A stretch of 64,000 nucleotides of DNA, taken from positions 682,001 through 746,000 of the forward strand of contig CAVWJX010000003.1 in assembly GCA_963755435.1 (NCBI GenBank). The letters are read 5' to 3'. The notes under the pieces were generated by a model. The model searched no databases. It saw only the letters and a list, made by a program, of their open reading frames with translations, and was not told the origin of the DNA. The stretch is from AP-15 sp963755435. GTDB lineage: Bacteria; Pseudomonadota; Alphaproteobacteria; ATCC43930; CGMCC-115725. This document shows positions 1 through 11,548 of this stretch, piece by piece; the stretch's first letter is position 1, and each line of letters begins with the position of its first letter. Made by a program: the position numbers and the translations under genes.

Positions 1-1
1 C

Positions 2-337
2 AACAACCGCCCCGACGGCGAAGACCCGGGGCAGGTGCCGGCAGCCGAGGCGCGGCGGCTCGCCGAGGCGCACGGCATTGCCTATCATCATATCCCGATC
101 ACCGCGGCGAGCCTGACCCGGGCCGATGTCGACGCCTTTGCCGCGGCGCTGCGCGAGGCGGAGGCGCCGGTCGTCGCCCATTGCCGCAGCGGCACCCGCT
201 CGACGCTGCTCTGGGCCCTGACCCGGATGCGCGAGGGCGCCGACCCGCTCGGCCTGATCGCCGAGGCCGCGCGTCATGGCATCGACATCGCCAGCCTACC
301 GGCGGTGGCGGCGCGGCTGCGTCAGCGCACCGGCTGA
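2..337 (+). CDS. DUF442/TIGR01244-type phosphatase-like protein (5' end outside window)
   Basis: The reading frame is open from base 2, so the start lies upstream; about 111 codons are visible. The first residues read NNRPDGEDPGQ, typical of the TIGR01244/DUF442 family related to tyrosine phosphatases. The P-loop HCRSGTR (Cys-X5-Arg) carries the presumed nucleophilic cysteine and the phosphate-binding arginine. In some bacteria this domain is fused to a beta-lactamase-like sulfur dioxygenase (Blh); here nothing follows it. It ends 34 bp before the 3' end of the convergent glycosyltransferase gene. The exact substrate is unknown, and a sulfur-metabolism role is inference from family context. 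Confidence 0.82.
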   Translation, partial: NNRPDGEDPGQVPAAEARRLAEAHGIAYHHIPITAASLTRADVDAFAAALREAEAPVVAHCRSGTRSTLLWALTRMREGADPLGLIAEAARHGIDIASLPAVAARLRQRTG

Positions 338-370
338 GCCCGGTCCGGCGCGGCGCGGCGCGGGCTCAGT

Positions 371-1757
371 TCAGGGCCGGGGCGCCGATCCGGTTTGGCC
401 ACGGACCAGCCGTAGCGGGCGGCACGCGGCCAGATCGCAGCCGAAGAACGGGGTTCGCCACGGGAAGAACGGGGTTCGCCACAGATAGCTGAGCCAGATC
501 GCGGCGAGGCCGGTGACCAGCCACCACCACACCAGCTCGCGGCCGATCCAGAACAATAGCTCGAGGCGCACGCTTAGCCGGTCGCCGGGGAGGAGGGCGG
601 CGAGCGCGTGAACCAGGCGGCGCAGCGGTTCTTCCCAGGCGAGGAACAAGAGTGCGGCGATGATCCGGGCGAAGCGCCGACACAGCGCGCGATCGCCGGC
701 CGCCAGCTGGTAAAGCCGCACCAGGCCCGGCATTACCAGCGCAAAATAAATCTCGCGATAGTCGATATTCTGTCCGCCGCAGAAGCACGCGGTCAGCAGC
801 AGCGCCCCGACCAGCAGGATTTGCCCCGGCCCATCCGTTCCGGTCGAGATCGGCGGCGGCCAACAGGCGCGCGGTGCGCCGGGTGCGGGCGATCGCCAGC
901 GCGGCGAGGATGCCGAGCAGCAGCAGACCCCCGGCGCGCCAGAGCTGCCGGCCGAGTACCGCCTGGGCAAACCCGAAGGGCAGGTTCAGCGCCGAAAACG
1001 AATCGGCGAAATAGGAAAGCGCCGGAATGTTCGCCAGCGCCCTGGCGAGATCGGTAAGGCCGAGGCCGGCAAGCCCGCCGGCGATCAGCATCGCCAGCAC
1101 GGTTCCGATCAGCGCGTCCCGTCGCCGCTCGCGCGCCAGCAGCACCAGCAGCACCAGCGGGTAGTATTTGAGCAGCCCGGCCAGCAGGAAGAGCGCATAG
1201 CAGCCGAGCCGCCACGGCCGCGGCGCGCGGTCGAGGGCACAGCCGGCAACGATCAACAGAAAGATGGCGAGATCGCAGTTCGCCCGTTCGAGCGCGTAGA
1301 CGGTCATCGGCGACAGCGCCGCGGCGGCCATCAGCAACGCTTCGCCCGAACGTTCCGGCCGGATCACGACCCAGAGCGAGAGGATGAACAGCACATCGAG
1401 GCCGAGCCCGACCGGCGTCGTCTGCGCGGTGCCGAGAAAGCTCGGGACCAATGCGAGCCACAGCGGCGAATAGACATGCACGCGGCCGAGCGCGTCGCAC
1501 GGGTTGGAAAGGTAGACGTCGATGCCCAGGCGCTGGCATTGCGCGGCGGCAAGGATGGCGTGAATGTCGAGAAACGGAAAGCGGAACGGCGCGAACCCGA
1601 ACCGCTTCAAGATATCGAAATAAAGCGGGTGCGGACCCCACCGCCACAATCCCGCCAGTGCCGCCAGCAGCAGCAGCGCCGCCACCGGAGTCAGCAGGCG
1701 GTACGCCGCTCGCCGATGCGCGGTCGGCGCGGCAAGGGCAAGTTGGATCGAGGCCAT
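371..1757 (-). pseudogene. Membrane glycosyltransferase, GT87/DUF2029-like, one frameshift
   Basis: The first 300 or so residues form a multi-pass hydrophobic protein with clusters such as LLLLAALAGL and YYPLVLLVLLA, plus conserved bits ERANCDLAIFLL and LKYYPL seen in GT87/DUF2029 polyprenol-linked mannosyltransferases. Near 835 the frame shifts: the N-terminal frame reads AADLDRNGW, while another frame continues with GQILLVGALLLTACFCGG and NIDYREIYFALVMPGLVRL and runs to the stop at 371. Together they give about 460 residues, normal for the family. One indel explains the break, so a sequencing error or a recent mutation is likely. It probably transfers a sugar from a lipid-phosphate donor at the inner membrane. 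It is divergent from the GT2 gene, consistent with a small glycan locus. Confidence 0.68.
443..483. repeat. 21-bp tandem duplication (2 copies) in the 3' end of the GT87-like gene
   Basis: Two head-to-tail copies of a 21-bp unit beginning gaagaacggggttcgcc. The unit length is a multiple of three, so in the coding frame it duplicates WRTPFFP to WRTPFF-P-WRTPFF without breaking the frame. It lies close to the C-terminus. Confidence 0.9.
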
Positions 1758-1788
1758 GTCGCGACCGCGAGGCTATGCCGGCCTTGAT

Positions 1789-1828
1789 TAAGGGCTGATG
1801 AAGAGCGGTAAGGGGTGATGAAGAGCGG
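1789..1828. repeat. 20-bp tandem duplication between divergent genes
   Basis: Two copies of a 20-bp unit, taaggg(c/g)tgatgaagagcgg, with one mismatch, lie between the start codons of the divergent GT87-like and GT2 genes. Any promoters for both genes must sit in this 160-bp gap, so the duplication may alter spacing of control elements. No clear promoter hexamers were recognised. Confidence 0.85.
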
Positions 1829-1917
1829 GCGCTTGCTCGGATTCGCGCAGCCGCGGTTCACCCTTCGTTAAAATCATCCGGCCTAATCTGGCGGCAGCGC
1901 AATCGGGCATTGCACCT

Positions 1918-2935
1918 ATGGCCAAGACGATCGCGATCGTGCTTCCGGTCCTCGACGACTGGGTGGCGTTTGCCGGGCTCCTCGCTGAGATTTCCGAGCG
2001 GTTCACCGGGTCCGGCCTGAGCTTCCAGGTCTGTGCCGTCGACGATGGCTCGGCCGAGCCGTTCGATGCCGCGGGGTTCGTGCAGCCGGAAGGTTCGTGC
2101 GTCGAGTTCGATCGAAATCATCCGCCTCGCCGCCAATCTCGGCCACCAGCGGGCGATCGCCGTCGGCTTGTGCGCGGTCGCCGAATGTGGCGAGGCGGAC
2201 GCGGTGCTGGTCATGGACAGCGACGGCCAAGACCGGCCGGTGGACATTGCAGCGCTGGTGTCGGCGAGCTGCCGGCAACCCCGGCACGTGGTTTTCGCCG
2301 GGCGGGCAAAACGCTCCGAATCCTATGTTTTCCGGTTCTGGTACAGCCTCTACCGGCTGCTGTTTTATGCATTGACCGGGCAGGCGATCAATTTCGGCAA
2401 TTATTGCGTGATGCCGATGGCCGCAGCCCGCCGGTTGGTGCACATGCCCGAGTTGTGGAACAACCTCGCGGCCTCGGTCATGCGCTCACGGCTTCCCTAT
2501 ACCTGCGTGCCGACGGTGCGTGGCGGCCGCTGCGCCGGCCGGTCGCAGATGAGTTTGGTGGCGCTGATCGTCCATGGTCTGAGCGCGATGTCGGTCTATA
2601 CCGACAAGATCTTTATTCGCATCCTGCTCGCGGCCGGGTTTGTCGCCGGTATTGCCGGCTGCGCCATCGCCGCGGTCGCCGCGATCCGGATCGCGACCAA
2701 TCTCGCCATCCCCGGCTGGGCCACGACCGCGATCGGCGATCTTCTGATCATGCTGCTGCAGACCCTGGTCATCATGGTCGCCGCGAGCCTGTCGGTGCTG
2801 GCCGGGCGCAGCAATCGTCCGATCCTGCCGATCGCCGACTGCCGGTGCTTTATCGCCGAGGGCGGGCGCTGCCGGCTCGACCTGCGGCGGGCGGCCGTTT
2901 CGGCGGTGCGGCCGGCGGTGCGGCCGGCGGCATGA
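1918..2935 (+). pseudogene. GT2 family glycosyltransferase (dolichol-phosphate mannosyltransferase-like), one frameshift
   Basis: The N-terminus (MAKTIAIVLPVLDDW, then VCAVDDGS) is the nucleotide-binding start of a GT2 enzyme. Near 2100 the frame changes: the following frame carries IEIIRLAANLGHQRAIAVGL, the metal-binding MDSDGQDRPVDI and, at the C-terminus, two membrane spans (ILLAAGFVAGIAGC and LLIMLLQTLVIMVAA). This is the DPM1/GtrB-like layout: cytoplasmic catalytic domain plus two anchors, about 335 residues. A single indel separates the parts. The stop overlaps the next start as ATGA, implying translational coupling to the methyltransferase. It likely makes a polyprenyl-phosphate sugar, which could serve as donor for the neighbouring GT87-like enzyme; that pairing is inference. 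Confidence 0.74.
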
Positions 2936-3639
2936 GCCGGCACTATATCGGCTCGGAGCTCGAGCGGTTCACGGCGGCGACCAACTGGAAGACGTACCTC
3001 GCAGCAATCCTTGGCCGCTTCATCGCCGGCCGGGTGCTCGAGGTCGGCGCCGGCATCGGCGCCAATGTCGGCTATCTGTGCAATCGCCGGGTCGAGGCGT
3101 GGACCAGCCTCGAACCCGATCCCGATCTCGCCCGCCAGATCGGCGAGCGGGTTCGCGCCGGCGAGTTGCCGCCAGCCTGCCGCGTCGTCAGCGGCACCAT
3201 CGCCGATATTGATCGAGCCGCCCGGTTCGACACGATCCTTTATCTCGACGTGCTCGAACACATCGCCGAGGACCGGGCCGAGCTGGCCTGCGCCCGCTGC
3301 CACCTGGCAGCCCAAGGCAGCCTCGTCGTGCTGGCGCCAGCCCATCAGTTTTTGTTCAGCCAATTCGACGCCGCGATCGGCCATCATCGGCGCTACGATC
3401 GGGCAAGCCTGTGGGCGCTGACCCCGCCGCGGTGCCGGCTCGAAGCCTTCCTGATGCTCGATTGCGCCGGATTTTTCGCCTCGCTCGCCAACCGACTGAT
3501 GCTGCGTGCGTCCTTGCCGTCAGCGCGGCAGATCGCGGTCTGGGACCGGCTGCTGGTGCCGATCTCCCGCCGCCTCGATCCGCTGACCGGCCATAAGTTC
3601 GGCAAGACCGCGCTCGCCGTGTGGCGCGCGCCGGCTTGA
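2932..3639 (+). CDS. Class I SAM-dependent methyltransferase
   Basis: A 235-residue protein whose ATG overlaps the GT2 stop codon (ATGA), the reason for choosing this start. Motif I, VLEVGAGIGAN (about residues 33-43), binds S-adenosylmethionine; an acidic residue follows in SLEPDPD, and YLDVLEHI matches motif IV. A 12-bp unit is repeated 2.5 times (2901-2930) just ahead of the start, and a 13-bp unit twice (3642-3667) just after the stop. Coupling to the glycosyltransferase suggests methylation of a sugar, lipid or polyketide-type acceptor. The substrate cannot be read from the sequence. Confidence 0.82.
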   Translation: MSRHYIGSELERFTAATNWKTYLAAILGRFIAGRVLEVGAGIGANVGYLCNRRVEAWTSLEPDPDLARQIGERVRAGELPPACRVVSGTIADIDRAARFDTILYLDVLEHIAEDRAELACARCHLAAQGSLVVLAPAHQFLFSQFDAAIGHHRRYDRASLWALTPPRCRLEAFLMLDCAGFFASLANRLMLRASLPSARQIAVWDRLLVPISRRLDPLTGHKFGKTALAVWRAPA

Positions 3640-3767
3640 GGCTGGCGGTGGCGGCCGGCGGTGGCGGCCGGGCGATCGCCGGATTTGTCGGCCGATCGCC
3701 GCGAAATCGACGCTGCTCGTCGATCGAGCCTCTTGCACTGCGGCCGGCCAGCGCCACAATCTGTCGC

Positions 3768-6452
<2,685 letters not shown>

Positions 6453-6602
6453 CAGCGGCGATTCGTCCGGCAACAGCGCCGGCGGGTGCCGCCCGGAATC
6501 ATCCAACCCGATGCGTCAAATGGTGTTCCCAAGAATTGGGACGCGTTTTTGACGCTGCCAAAATACTTCGCCGCAGCAACAGAACGCATCGGCGAGACCG
6601 AA

Positions 6603-7487
6603 ATGGGCGAGAAAAACGGCGTTCGCGGGCGGTGCATCGGCAGAGTTTCGGTCGGACGATTTCTTGCTGTGGTGTTGTCGTCGTGGGCGGCGGCGGGATG
6701 CGGGCCCTTGCCCTTCCATCTCGATCCGCTGAGCGTCAACGGCAGGGACGGCGGCGGCAGCCCGCCGAGCTATGCCGCGCTGATGCGGATCGCCAGTGCG
6801 GCGCTCGCCGGCGGCGATGACGCCAATGCCGTCGCCGTGTTCCGCCGCGCTGCCGCGATCGAGCCTCGGGCCGCCGCGCCATTTGTTGGTCTCGGCGATG
6901 CTTTGCTCGCATCGGGGGCCGTCGAAGAAGCCATCCTTGCCTATAATTCGGCGCTCGCCCGCGACGCCAACAGCCCGCCGGCGCAGACCGGTTTGGCCAA
7001 GGCCTATCTCGAGACGGGCCGGCCCGAACTGGCGATGGTGCCGCTGTCGAGAGCATTGGCGGCGAGCCCCGACAACCCTCGGCTTTTGGTTTTGCTCGGG
7101 GTCACCGAAGATATCGAAGGCCAGCACCCCGAGGCGCAGGCTGCTTATCGGCGCGGTCTGCAATACGCGCCGAGCGATCGGGCCCTGAGCGTGGATCTGG
7201 CGCTCTCCTTGGCGCTCAGCGGCGATTATCCGGGTGCGATTGCGGTGCTCCAGCCGGTCGCCATGGCCTCGACAGCCTCGGCCCAGGAACGCCAGACCCT
7301 GGCGCTGATCTATGGTTTGCAGGGGCGCCTCGCCGAGGCGGCCCGGCTCGGCCGGATCGACCTCGACGAGGCCTCGGTCGAGCACAATCTCGCCTACTAT
7401 CAGACTTTGCGCGGCTTGTCGCCGGCAGCCCGGGACCGGGCGATCCTGTCGATCACCGCCAATCGCAGGGCATCGGGGCCGTCTTGA
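6603..7487 (+). CDS. tadD: TadD-like TPR lipoprotein of the Tad pilus locus
   Basis: A 294-residue protein. I chose ATG 6603 because it gives a lipoprotein signal: charged start, hydrophobic stretch FLAVVLSSWAAAGC and lipidated Cys at about residue 33. An in-frame start at 6486 would bury this signal. Repeated TPR helices follow (for example AVAVFRRAAAIEPRAAAPFVGL, AILAYNSALARD, AYLETGRPELAMVPLSRAL). In Tad systems TadD is an outer-membrane-associated pilotin-like TPR protein helping secretin assembly. It converges on tadC across 43 bp. The stop codon lies inside a 14-bp unit repeated three times. Confidence 0.8.
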   Translation: MGEKNGVRGRCIGRVSVGRFLAVVLSSWAAAGCGPLPFHLDPLSVNGRDGGGSPPSYAALMRIASAALAGGDDANAVAVFRRAAAIEPRAAAPFVGLGDALLASGAVEEAILAYNSALARDANSPPAQTGLAKAYLETGRPELAMVPLSRALAASPDNPRLLVLLGVTEDIEGQHPEAQAAYRRGLQYAPSDRALSVDLALSLALSGDYPGAIAVLQPVAMASTASAQERQTLALIYGLQGRLAEAARLGRIDLDEASVEHNLAYYQTLRGLSPAARDRAILSITANRRASGPS

Positions 7488-7519
7488 CCGCGCCGTTTTG
7501 ATTGCGCCGTCTTGATTCG
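7478..7519. repeat. 14-bp tandem repeat, 3 copies, across the tadD stop codon
   Basis: Three consecutive units gccgt(c/t)ttga(c/t)(c/t)(g/c).. each contain TTGA; the first TGA is the tadD stop. The array lies between the convergent ends of tadD and tadC. It is one of several duplications at gene ends in this window. Confidence 0.85.
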
Positions 7520-7530
7520 GTTGGCGGCGC

Positions 7531-8529
7531 TCAGTGTTTGGTGAAGGTGTCGATGATGTTGATCGCGGCCGGGCCGAGCAGAACGATGAACAAGGTCGGC
7601 AGGATGAAGACGATCATCGGCACCGTCAGCATCGCCGGCAGGCGCGCCGCCTTTTCCTCGGCGCGCGTCATCCGCGCCGCCCGCGACTCGTTCGCCAGAA
7701 TGCGCAAGGACTGGGCCAGCGGAGTGCCGAACTTGGCGGTTTGCTGCAGGGTGTTGACGACTGCCCGGATCGCATCCGAATCGGTACGGTTGTTGAGGTT
7801 GTCGAAGGCCAGGCGGCGATCCGGCAAAAATGTCAGCTCGGCCGTGGTGATGGCGAATTCTTCGGCAAGCTCGGGCCAGCTGGCGCCGAGCTCGCGCGCC
7901 ACGCGCATCAAGGTGGCGTCGAGACTGAGCCCGGCTTCGGCGCAAATCACCATCAGGTCGAGCCCGTCGGGCAGGGCCAGCTGCAATCGCTTGTCGCGCT
8001 TGCCGGCAGCGTTCTTCAGATAGAGGTTGGGCGCGTAAAATCCAAACAGCGCCGCGGCCATCGCCGGGGCAAAGCGCCAGCTCGGCGGAATCGCCAGCGC
8101 ATGGAGCAGGAAATCGTTGGCCAGCATGCCGAAGCCGAACACGGACGGCAGGATTAGCCGCGCGAACAGATAGCCGATGATCGCATCGGGCGATCGGATG
8201 CCGGCGCGGGCGAGCAGCTGCCTGGCTTCGGCAGCATGCCGGCTGCGCAACAGATCGAGGCGGGTGACCGCGGCGCGCATCCAGCCGAGCGGCCGGCGCG
8301 GCTGCCGGCGATTGCGCGCGGCGAGCGCCTGCTGGCGCAGCTTTTCCTTGCCGGCGACGACCTGATCAAGGCGGCGCTCGAAGGCGTTTTTCGGCCGCAG
8401 CGCCTGCCACATCGCCGCCACCGTCGTCAGCGCCGCCATCGCGGCCAGACCGGCGATCGCGTCGTCGAGCCCGATCCCGGCGGGCAGCCAGTTGGCGACC
8501 CGCAGATCCTGCGGCTGCAGGCTGATCAT
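7531..8529 (-). CDS. tadC: TadC, inner-membrane platform protein of the Tad pilus
   Basis: A 332-residue GspF-family membrane protein. The ATG at 8529 overlaps the tadB stop (ATGA), which fixes the start. It has an N-terminal anchor (AIAGLAAMAALTTVAAMW), a middle pair of spans, the T2SSF core ALPDGLDLMVICAEAGLSLD typical of TadC, and C-terminal spans LPAMLTVPMIVFILPTLFIVLL. With TadB it forms the platform that the CpaF ATPase acts on. Last gene of the minus-strand tad operon. Confidence 0.94.
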   Translation of the reverse strand: MISLQPQDLRVANWLPAGIGLDDAIAGLAAMAALTTVAAMWQALRPKNAFERRLDQVVAGKEKLRQQALAARNRRQPRRPLGWMRAAVTRLDLLRSRHAAEARQLLARAGIRSPDAIIGYLFARLILPSVFGFGMLANDFLLHALAIPPSWRFAPAMAAALFGFYAPNLYLKNAAGKRDKRLQLALPDGLDLMVICAEAGLSLDATLMRVARELGASWPELAEEFAITTAELTFLPDRRLAFDNLNNRTDSDAIRAVVNTLQQTAKFGTPLAQSLRILANESRAARMTRAEEKAARLPAMLTVPMIVFILPTLFIVLLGPAAINIIDTFTKH

Positions 8530-9515
8530 ATCTCGAACCGCGCCATCTTGTTCATGATGGTGACGCCGGTAATCAGCATCGCCACCGCGATGCCGTCGAG
8601 GATATAGCCGCGCGTGTCGTGGAACAGCGGCGCCAGGTAGTCGGGCGAGGTCAGCAGCAGCAGGCCGATCACCACCAGCGGCAAGCCGCCGAGGATCATT
8701 GTCGTCGCCCGCGTTTCGCTCGACATCGCCCGGATCTTGGCGCGCATCTGCTTGCGCCGGCGCAGCGCGTCGGCGAGGTTGGCGAGGGTCTCGGCGAGGT
8801 TGCCGCCGGTCTCGCGCTGCACCCCGAGGGCGATGATGAAGAACCGAAACTCCGGGGTGTCGATGCGCCGGGCGATGTCCCAGAGCAGCGCGTCGAGGTC
8901 GCGCCCGAGCCGCATCCCACTCTCGACCAGGCGCAGCTCGCTGCCGACCGGATCGGCGATCTCGTGGCCGGCCCCGATGATCGCTTCGCTGATCGGCAGG
9001 CCGGAGCGCAGCGCCCGAACCATCAGGTCGATGGCATCGGGGAGCAGTGCGGTGAAGGCGGCGACCCGGCGGTTGCCCAGCCGGCCGACCGCCAGGTAGG
9101 GGAGCGCCATCCCGAGGAACGACCCGATCAGCAGGTCGGCAACCAGGCCGAGCGGGGCGAGGCTGCGCAGAACGGCGGTCGTCAAGGCGCCGATCGCGAC
9201 CACCAGGAGCCCGTACTGGCCGATGGTAAGGGAGCGGCCGGTACGCGCCAGGCGGGCAGCCAGAATGTCGCGGCGCGGCAGCCAGCGGCGGGCGACGCGA
9301 TCGATTTTCGGGGTGGCGCTCTGCTGCCGCGCCAACGAGCGGGGCGCAACGTTGGCGGCGACCGGCACCCCTCTGGCCCGGTCTCGCACCGCGTCGAGGC
9401 GGCGCCGGTAGCGTCGCTGCGCGGCGCTGCCGATCGCCGCGGCAATCAGGCCGAAACTGGTCGCGGCGGTAATGGCACACAAGGCCGTCAGCCAATCGAC
9501 TATGTCAAAGCCCAC
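8526..9515 (-). CDS. tadB: TadB, inner-membrane platform protein of the Tad pilus
   Basis: A 329-residue GspF-family protein. I prefer the GTG at 9515 because GGGAG lies seven bases upstream and the product then starts directly with the anchor helix (FDIVDWLTALCAITAATSFGLI); an upstream ATG at 9596 adds 27 unrelated residues. The core reads LPDAIDLMVRALRSGLPISEAI and GGNLAETLANLADALRRR, classic T2SSF elements. Its stop overlaps tadC. A 225-bp gap separates it from cpaF; that gap holds a 12-bp unit cgggctgagcct in two copies (9687-9698 and 9699-9710) and no gene. Confidence 0.93.
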   Translation of the reverse strand: MGFDIVDWLTALCAITAATSFGLIAAAIGSAAQRRYRRRLDAVRDRARGVPVAANVAPRSLARQQSATPKIDRVARRWLPRRDILAARLARTGRSLTIGQYGLLVVAIGALTTAVLRSLAPLGLVADLLIGSFLGMALPYLAVGRLGNRRVAAFTALLPDAIDLMVRALRSGLPISEAIIGAGHEIADPVGSELRLVESGMRLGRDLDALLWDIARRIDTPEFRFFIIALGVQRETGGNLAETLANLADALRRRKQMRAKIRAMSSETRATTMILGGLPLVVIGLLLLTSPDYLAPLFHDTRGYILDGIAVAMLITGVTIMNKMARFEI

Positions 9516-9741
9516 CCGATCTCCCTCGGAACCGTCGGAACCGCCGCAGGCGGTAAAGGCCCTCGACGCCGCAAAGTGATGCGGCTGCGCGATCATCGCC
9601 GGGCTTTCTTAATAATTTATTGCCGAGCCGGTCCGCCGATCGGCCATGGGCGGGGCCGTGCCTCTTCGCCGGGGCGTGCCTGCGCGCGGGCTGAGCCTCG
9701 GGCTGAGCCTCCGCCGGGCCAAGCCCTCCGGGGTCCGGAGC

Positions 9742-11415
9742 TCAGATGATTTCGAGCAATGGCCGATCGAGACCGTAATATTCGGCGCGCGGCAGGAAGT
9801 GCGGCCGCACCCCGCTCGACTTGAAGACGCCGCGCAGCCGGCCGTCGGCCGTCTCGCCCTGGAATTGAAAGCTGAACAGCTCCTGCGTCGTGATGATGTC
9901 GCCCTCCATGCCGACGACCTCCATCACCTCGGTCACCCGGCGCATGCCGTCGCGCATCCGGTTGACTTGCAGGATCAGGTTTACGGCCGCCGCGATCTGG
10001 GTGCGCACCGCATGCGAGGGCAGATGGATGCCGGTCATCCCGACCATGTTTTCGAGCCGGGTTAGCGCCTCGCGCGGGCGGTTTGCGTGGATCGTGCTCA
10101 TCGAGCCGTCATGGCCGGTATTCATCGCCTGCAGCACATCGAGCGCCTCGGCGCCGCGGATCTCGCCGAGGATGATGCGGTCCGGGCGCATGCGCAGCGA
10201 GTTGCGCAACAGGTCGCGCATGGTGATTTCGCCGGTGCCTTCGAGGTTGGGCGGGCGGGTCTCCAGGCGCACCACATGCGGCTGCTGCAATTGCAGCTCG
10301 GCGGCATCCTCGATGGTCACGGTGCGCTCGGTCGGGTCGATCAGCCGTGAGAGCGCGTTCAACAGCGTGGTCTTGCCCGAACCGGTGCCGCCCGAGATCA
10401 GAATGTTGAGCCGGCAGCGCGCGGCGATCTTCAGGAGGGTGGCCATATCCGGCGAGATGTTCGCCTGCTGCGCCATGGTGTCGAGGGTGATCGTCTTTTT
10501 CGAGAATTTGCGGATCGAGATCGCCGGCCCGTCGATCGCCAGCGGCGGAATGATGATGTTGACGCGGCTGCCATCGGGCAGGCGGGCATCGACCAAAGGA
10601 CGGGTTTCGTCGATGCGGCGGCCGATCCGGGTGACGATCTTGGTTGCCACGTTCATGACGTGCTGATCGTCGCGGAACGTCACATCGGTCGGCTCGAGCT
10701 TGCCGCGGCGCTCGACATAGACCTGCTTTGCCCCGTTGACCATGATGTCGGTGACAGTTTCGTCATCGATCAGCGGATCGAGCGGGCCGAGCCCGAGCAT
10801 GTCGGCGATCAGCGACTGGACGAGCTCGCGCTGCTCGACGAAATTGAGCTGGATCTTGGTCTCGGCCAGCAATTCCTTGACCCAGCCGTCGAGCTGCGCC
10901 TCGAAGGTGGCGCGCGGCATCTCGGCCGCGGCGGCGATGTCCATGTGGTCGAGGATGAGCGGCTGGATCTGGGCTTTTGCGGCTTCGACCGCGGCGCGGT
11001 TGGCGTGGCGCTGGACCGCGGCCTTTTCCGGTTCGCCGGCGGCGGCCGGCGGCGGCCGCAGCAATTCCTGCATCAGCCCGGTGATCAGGTCGCGGCGTTC
11101 GAGCGCGTTGACCTCGATGCCGTGGCGCGGCAGATAGGCCTGGACCGCGGTATCGACGATCTTGGCGAGGTCGGCGCGGCTGAGGATCGCCCGCCGCTCG
11201 GGACGGATCTCGGCGGTGAGGCGATCGCGCAGATCGGCGTGGGCCGCCCGGAGACGGTCTTCCTGCGTGGCGTGGGCGGCGACGGCGGCGATTTCGGGCG
11301 CCGGCGCGGGTGGAGGGGCGGCTGCCGCCAGGGCGACGGTGCGGCGCTGGGACATCCCGGCGATGCGCGCGTCGAGCGCGCTCTCGCCATCCGGCCGCCG
11401 CGACAGGCCTACCAT
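9742..11415 (-). CDS. cpaF: CpaF/TadA, ATPase of the Tad pilus
   Basis: A 557-residue PilT/VirB11-type secretion ATPase that powers pilus assembly (in some species also retraction). The C-terminal half has Walker A GGTGSGKTT, the Asp box TVTIEDAAELQL, Walker B region RIILGEIRGAEALDVLQAMNTGHDG and the His box STIHANRPREAL. A long N-terminal extension (residues 1-130, Ala/Pro-rich) is usual for CpaF. The annotated ATG lies in the first copy of a 17-bp repeat; a later in-frame start is possible (M21, reading MSQRRTVAL), so the exact N-terminus is uncertain. It is separated from cpaE by the repeat array. Confidence 0.95.
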   Translation of the reverse strand: MVGLSRRPDGESALDARIAGMSQRRTVALAAAAPPPAPAPEIAAVAAHATQEDRLRAAHADLRDRLTAEIRPERRAILSRADLAKIVDTAVQAYLPRHGIEVNALERRDLITGLMQELLRPPPAAAGEPEKAAVQRHANRAAVEAAKAQIQPLILDHMDIAAAAEMPRATFEAQLDGWVKELLAETKIQLNFVEQRELVQSLIADMLGLGPLDPLIDDETVTDIMVNGAKQVYVERRGKLEPTDVTFRDDQHVMNVATKIVTRIGRRIDETRPLVDARLPDGSRVNIIIPPLAIDGPAISIRKFSKKTITLDTMAQQANISPDMATLLKIAARCRLNILISGGTGSGKTTLLNALSRLIDPTERTVTIEDAAELQLQQPHVVRLETRPPNLEGTGEITMRDLLRNSLRMRPDRIILGEIRGAEALDVLQAMNTGHDGSMSTIHANRPREALTRLENMVGMTGIHLPSHAVRTQIAAAVNLILQVNRMRDGMRRVTEVMEVVGMEGDIITTQELFSFQFQGETADGRLRGVFKSSGVRPHFLPRAEYYGLDRPLLEII

Positions 11416-11518
11416 CGCGACAGGCCTACCATCGCGACAGGCCTACCATCGCGACAGGCCTACCATCGCGACAGGCCTACCATCGCGACAGGCCTACCAT
11501 CGCGACAGGCCTATCATT
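11400..11518. repeat. 17-bp tandem array (6 perfect + 1 degenerate copy) at the cpaE/cpaF junction
   Basis: The unit gcgacaggcctaccatc is repeated head to tail without spacers, so this is not a CRISPR. On the coding strand each unit carries ATGGTAGGCCTGTCGCG. Because 17 is not a multiple of three, every unit's ATG opens a seven-codon mini-frame, MVGLSRW, ended by the TAG inside ATGGTAG of the next unit. The first-copy ATG is the cpaF start. cpaE itself ends with the same ATGGTAG string, so the array probably grew from an original stop/start overlap of the two genes. Confidence 0.93.
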
Positions 11519-11548
11519 CCGACACGACAGGCTACCATTCCGAGGCTC

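Noticed and set aside
6527..6549. Intrinsic terminator after alaS
   Set aside because: TCCCAA-GAA-TTGGGA is only a 6-bp stem and the T5 run is separated from it by four bases; too weak to list as a feature.
11400..11518. CRISPR array
   Set aside because: Units are 17 bp, directly adjacent, with no spacers and no cas genes nearby.
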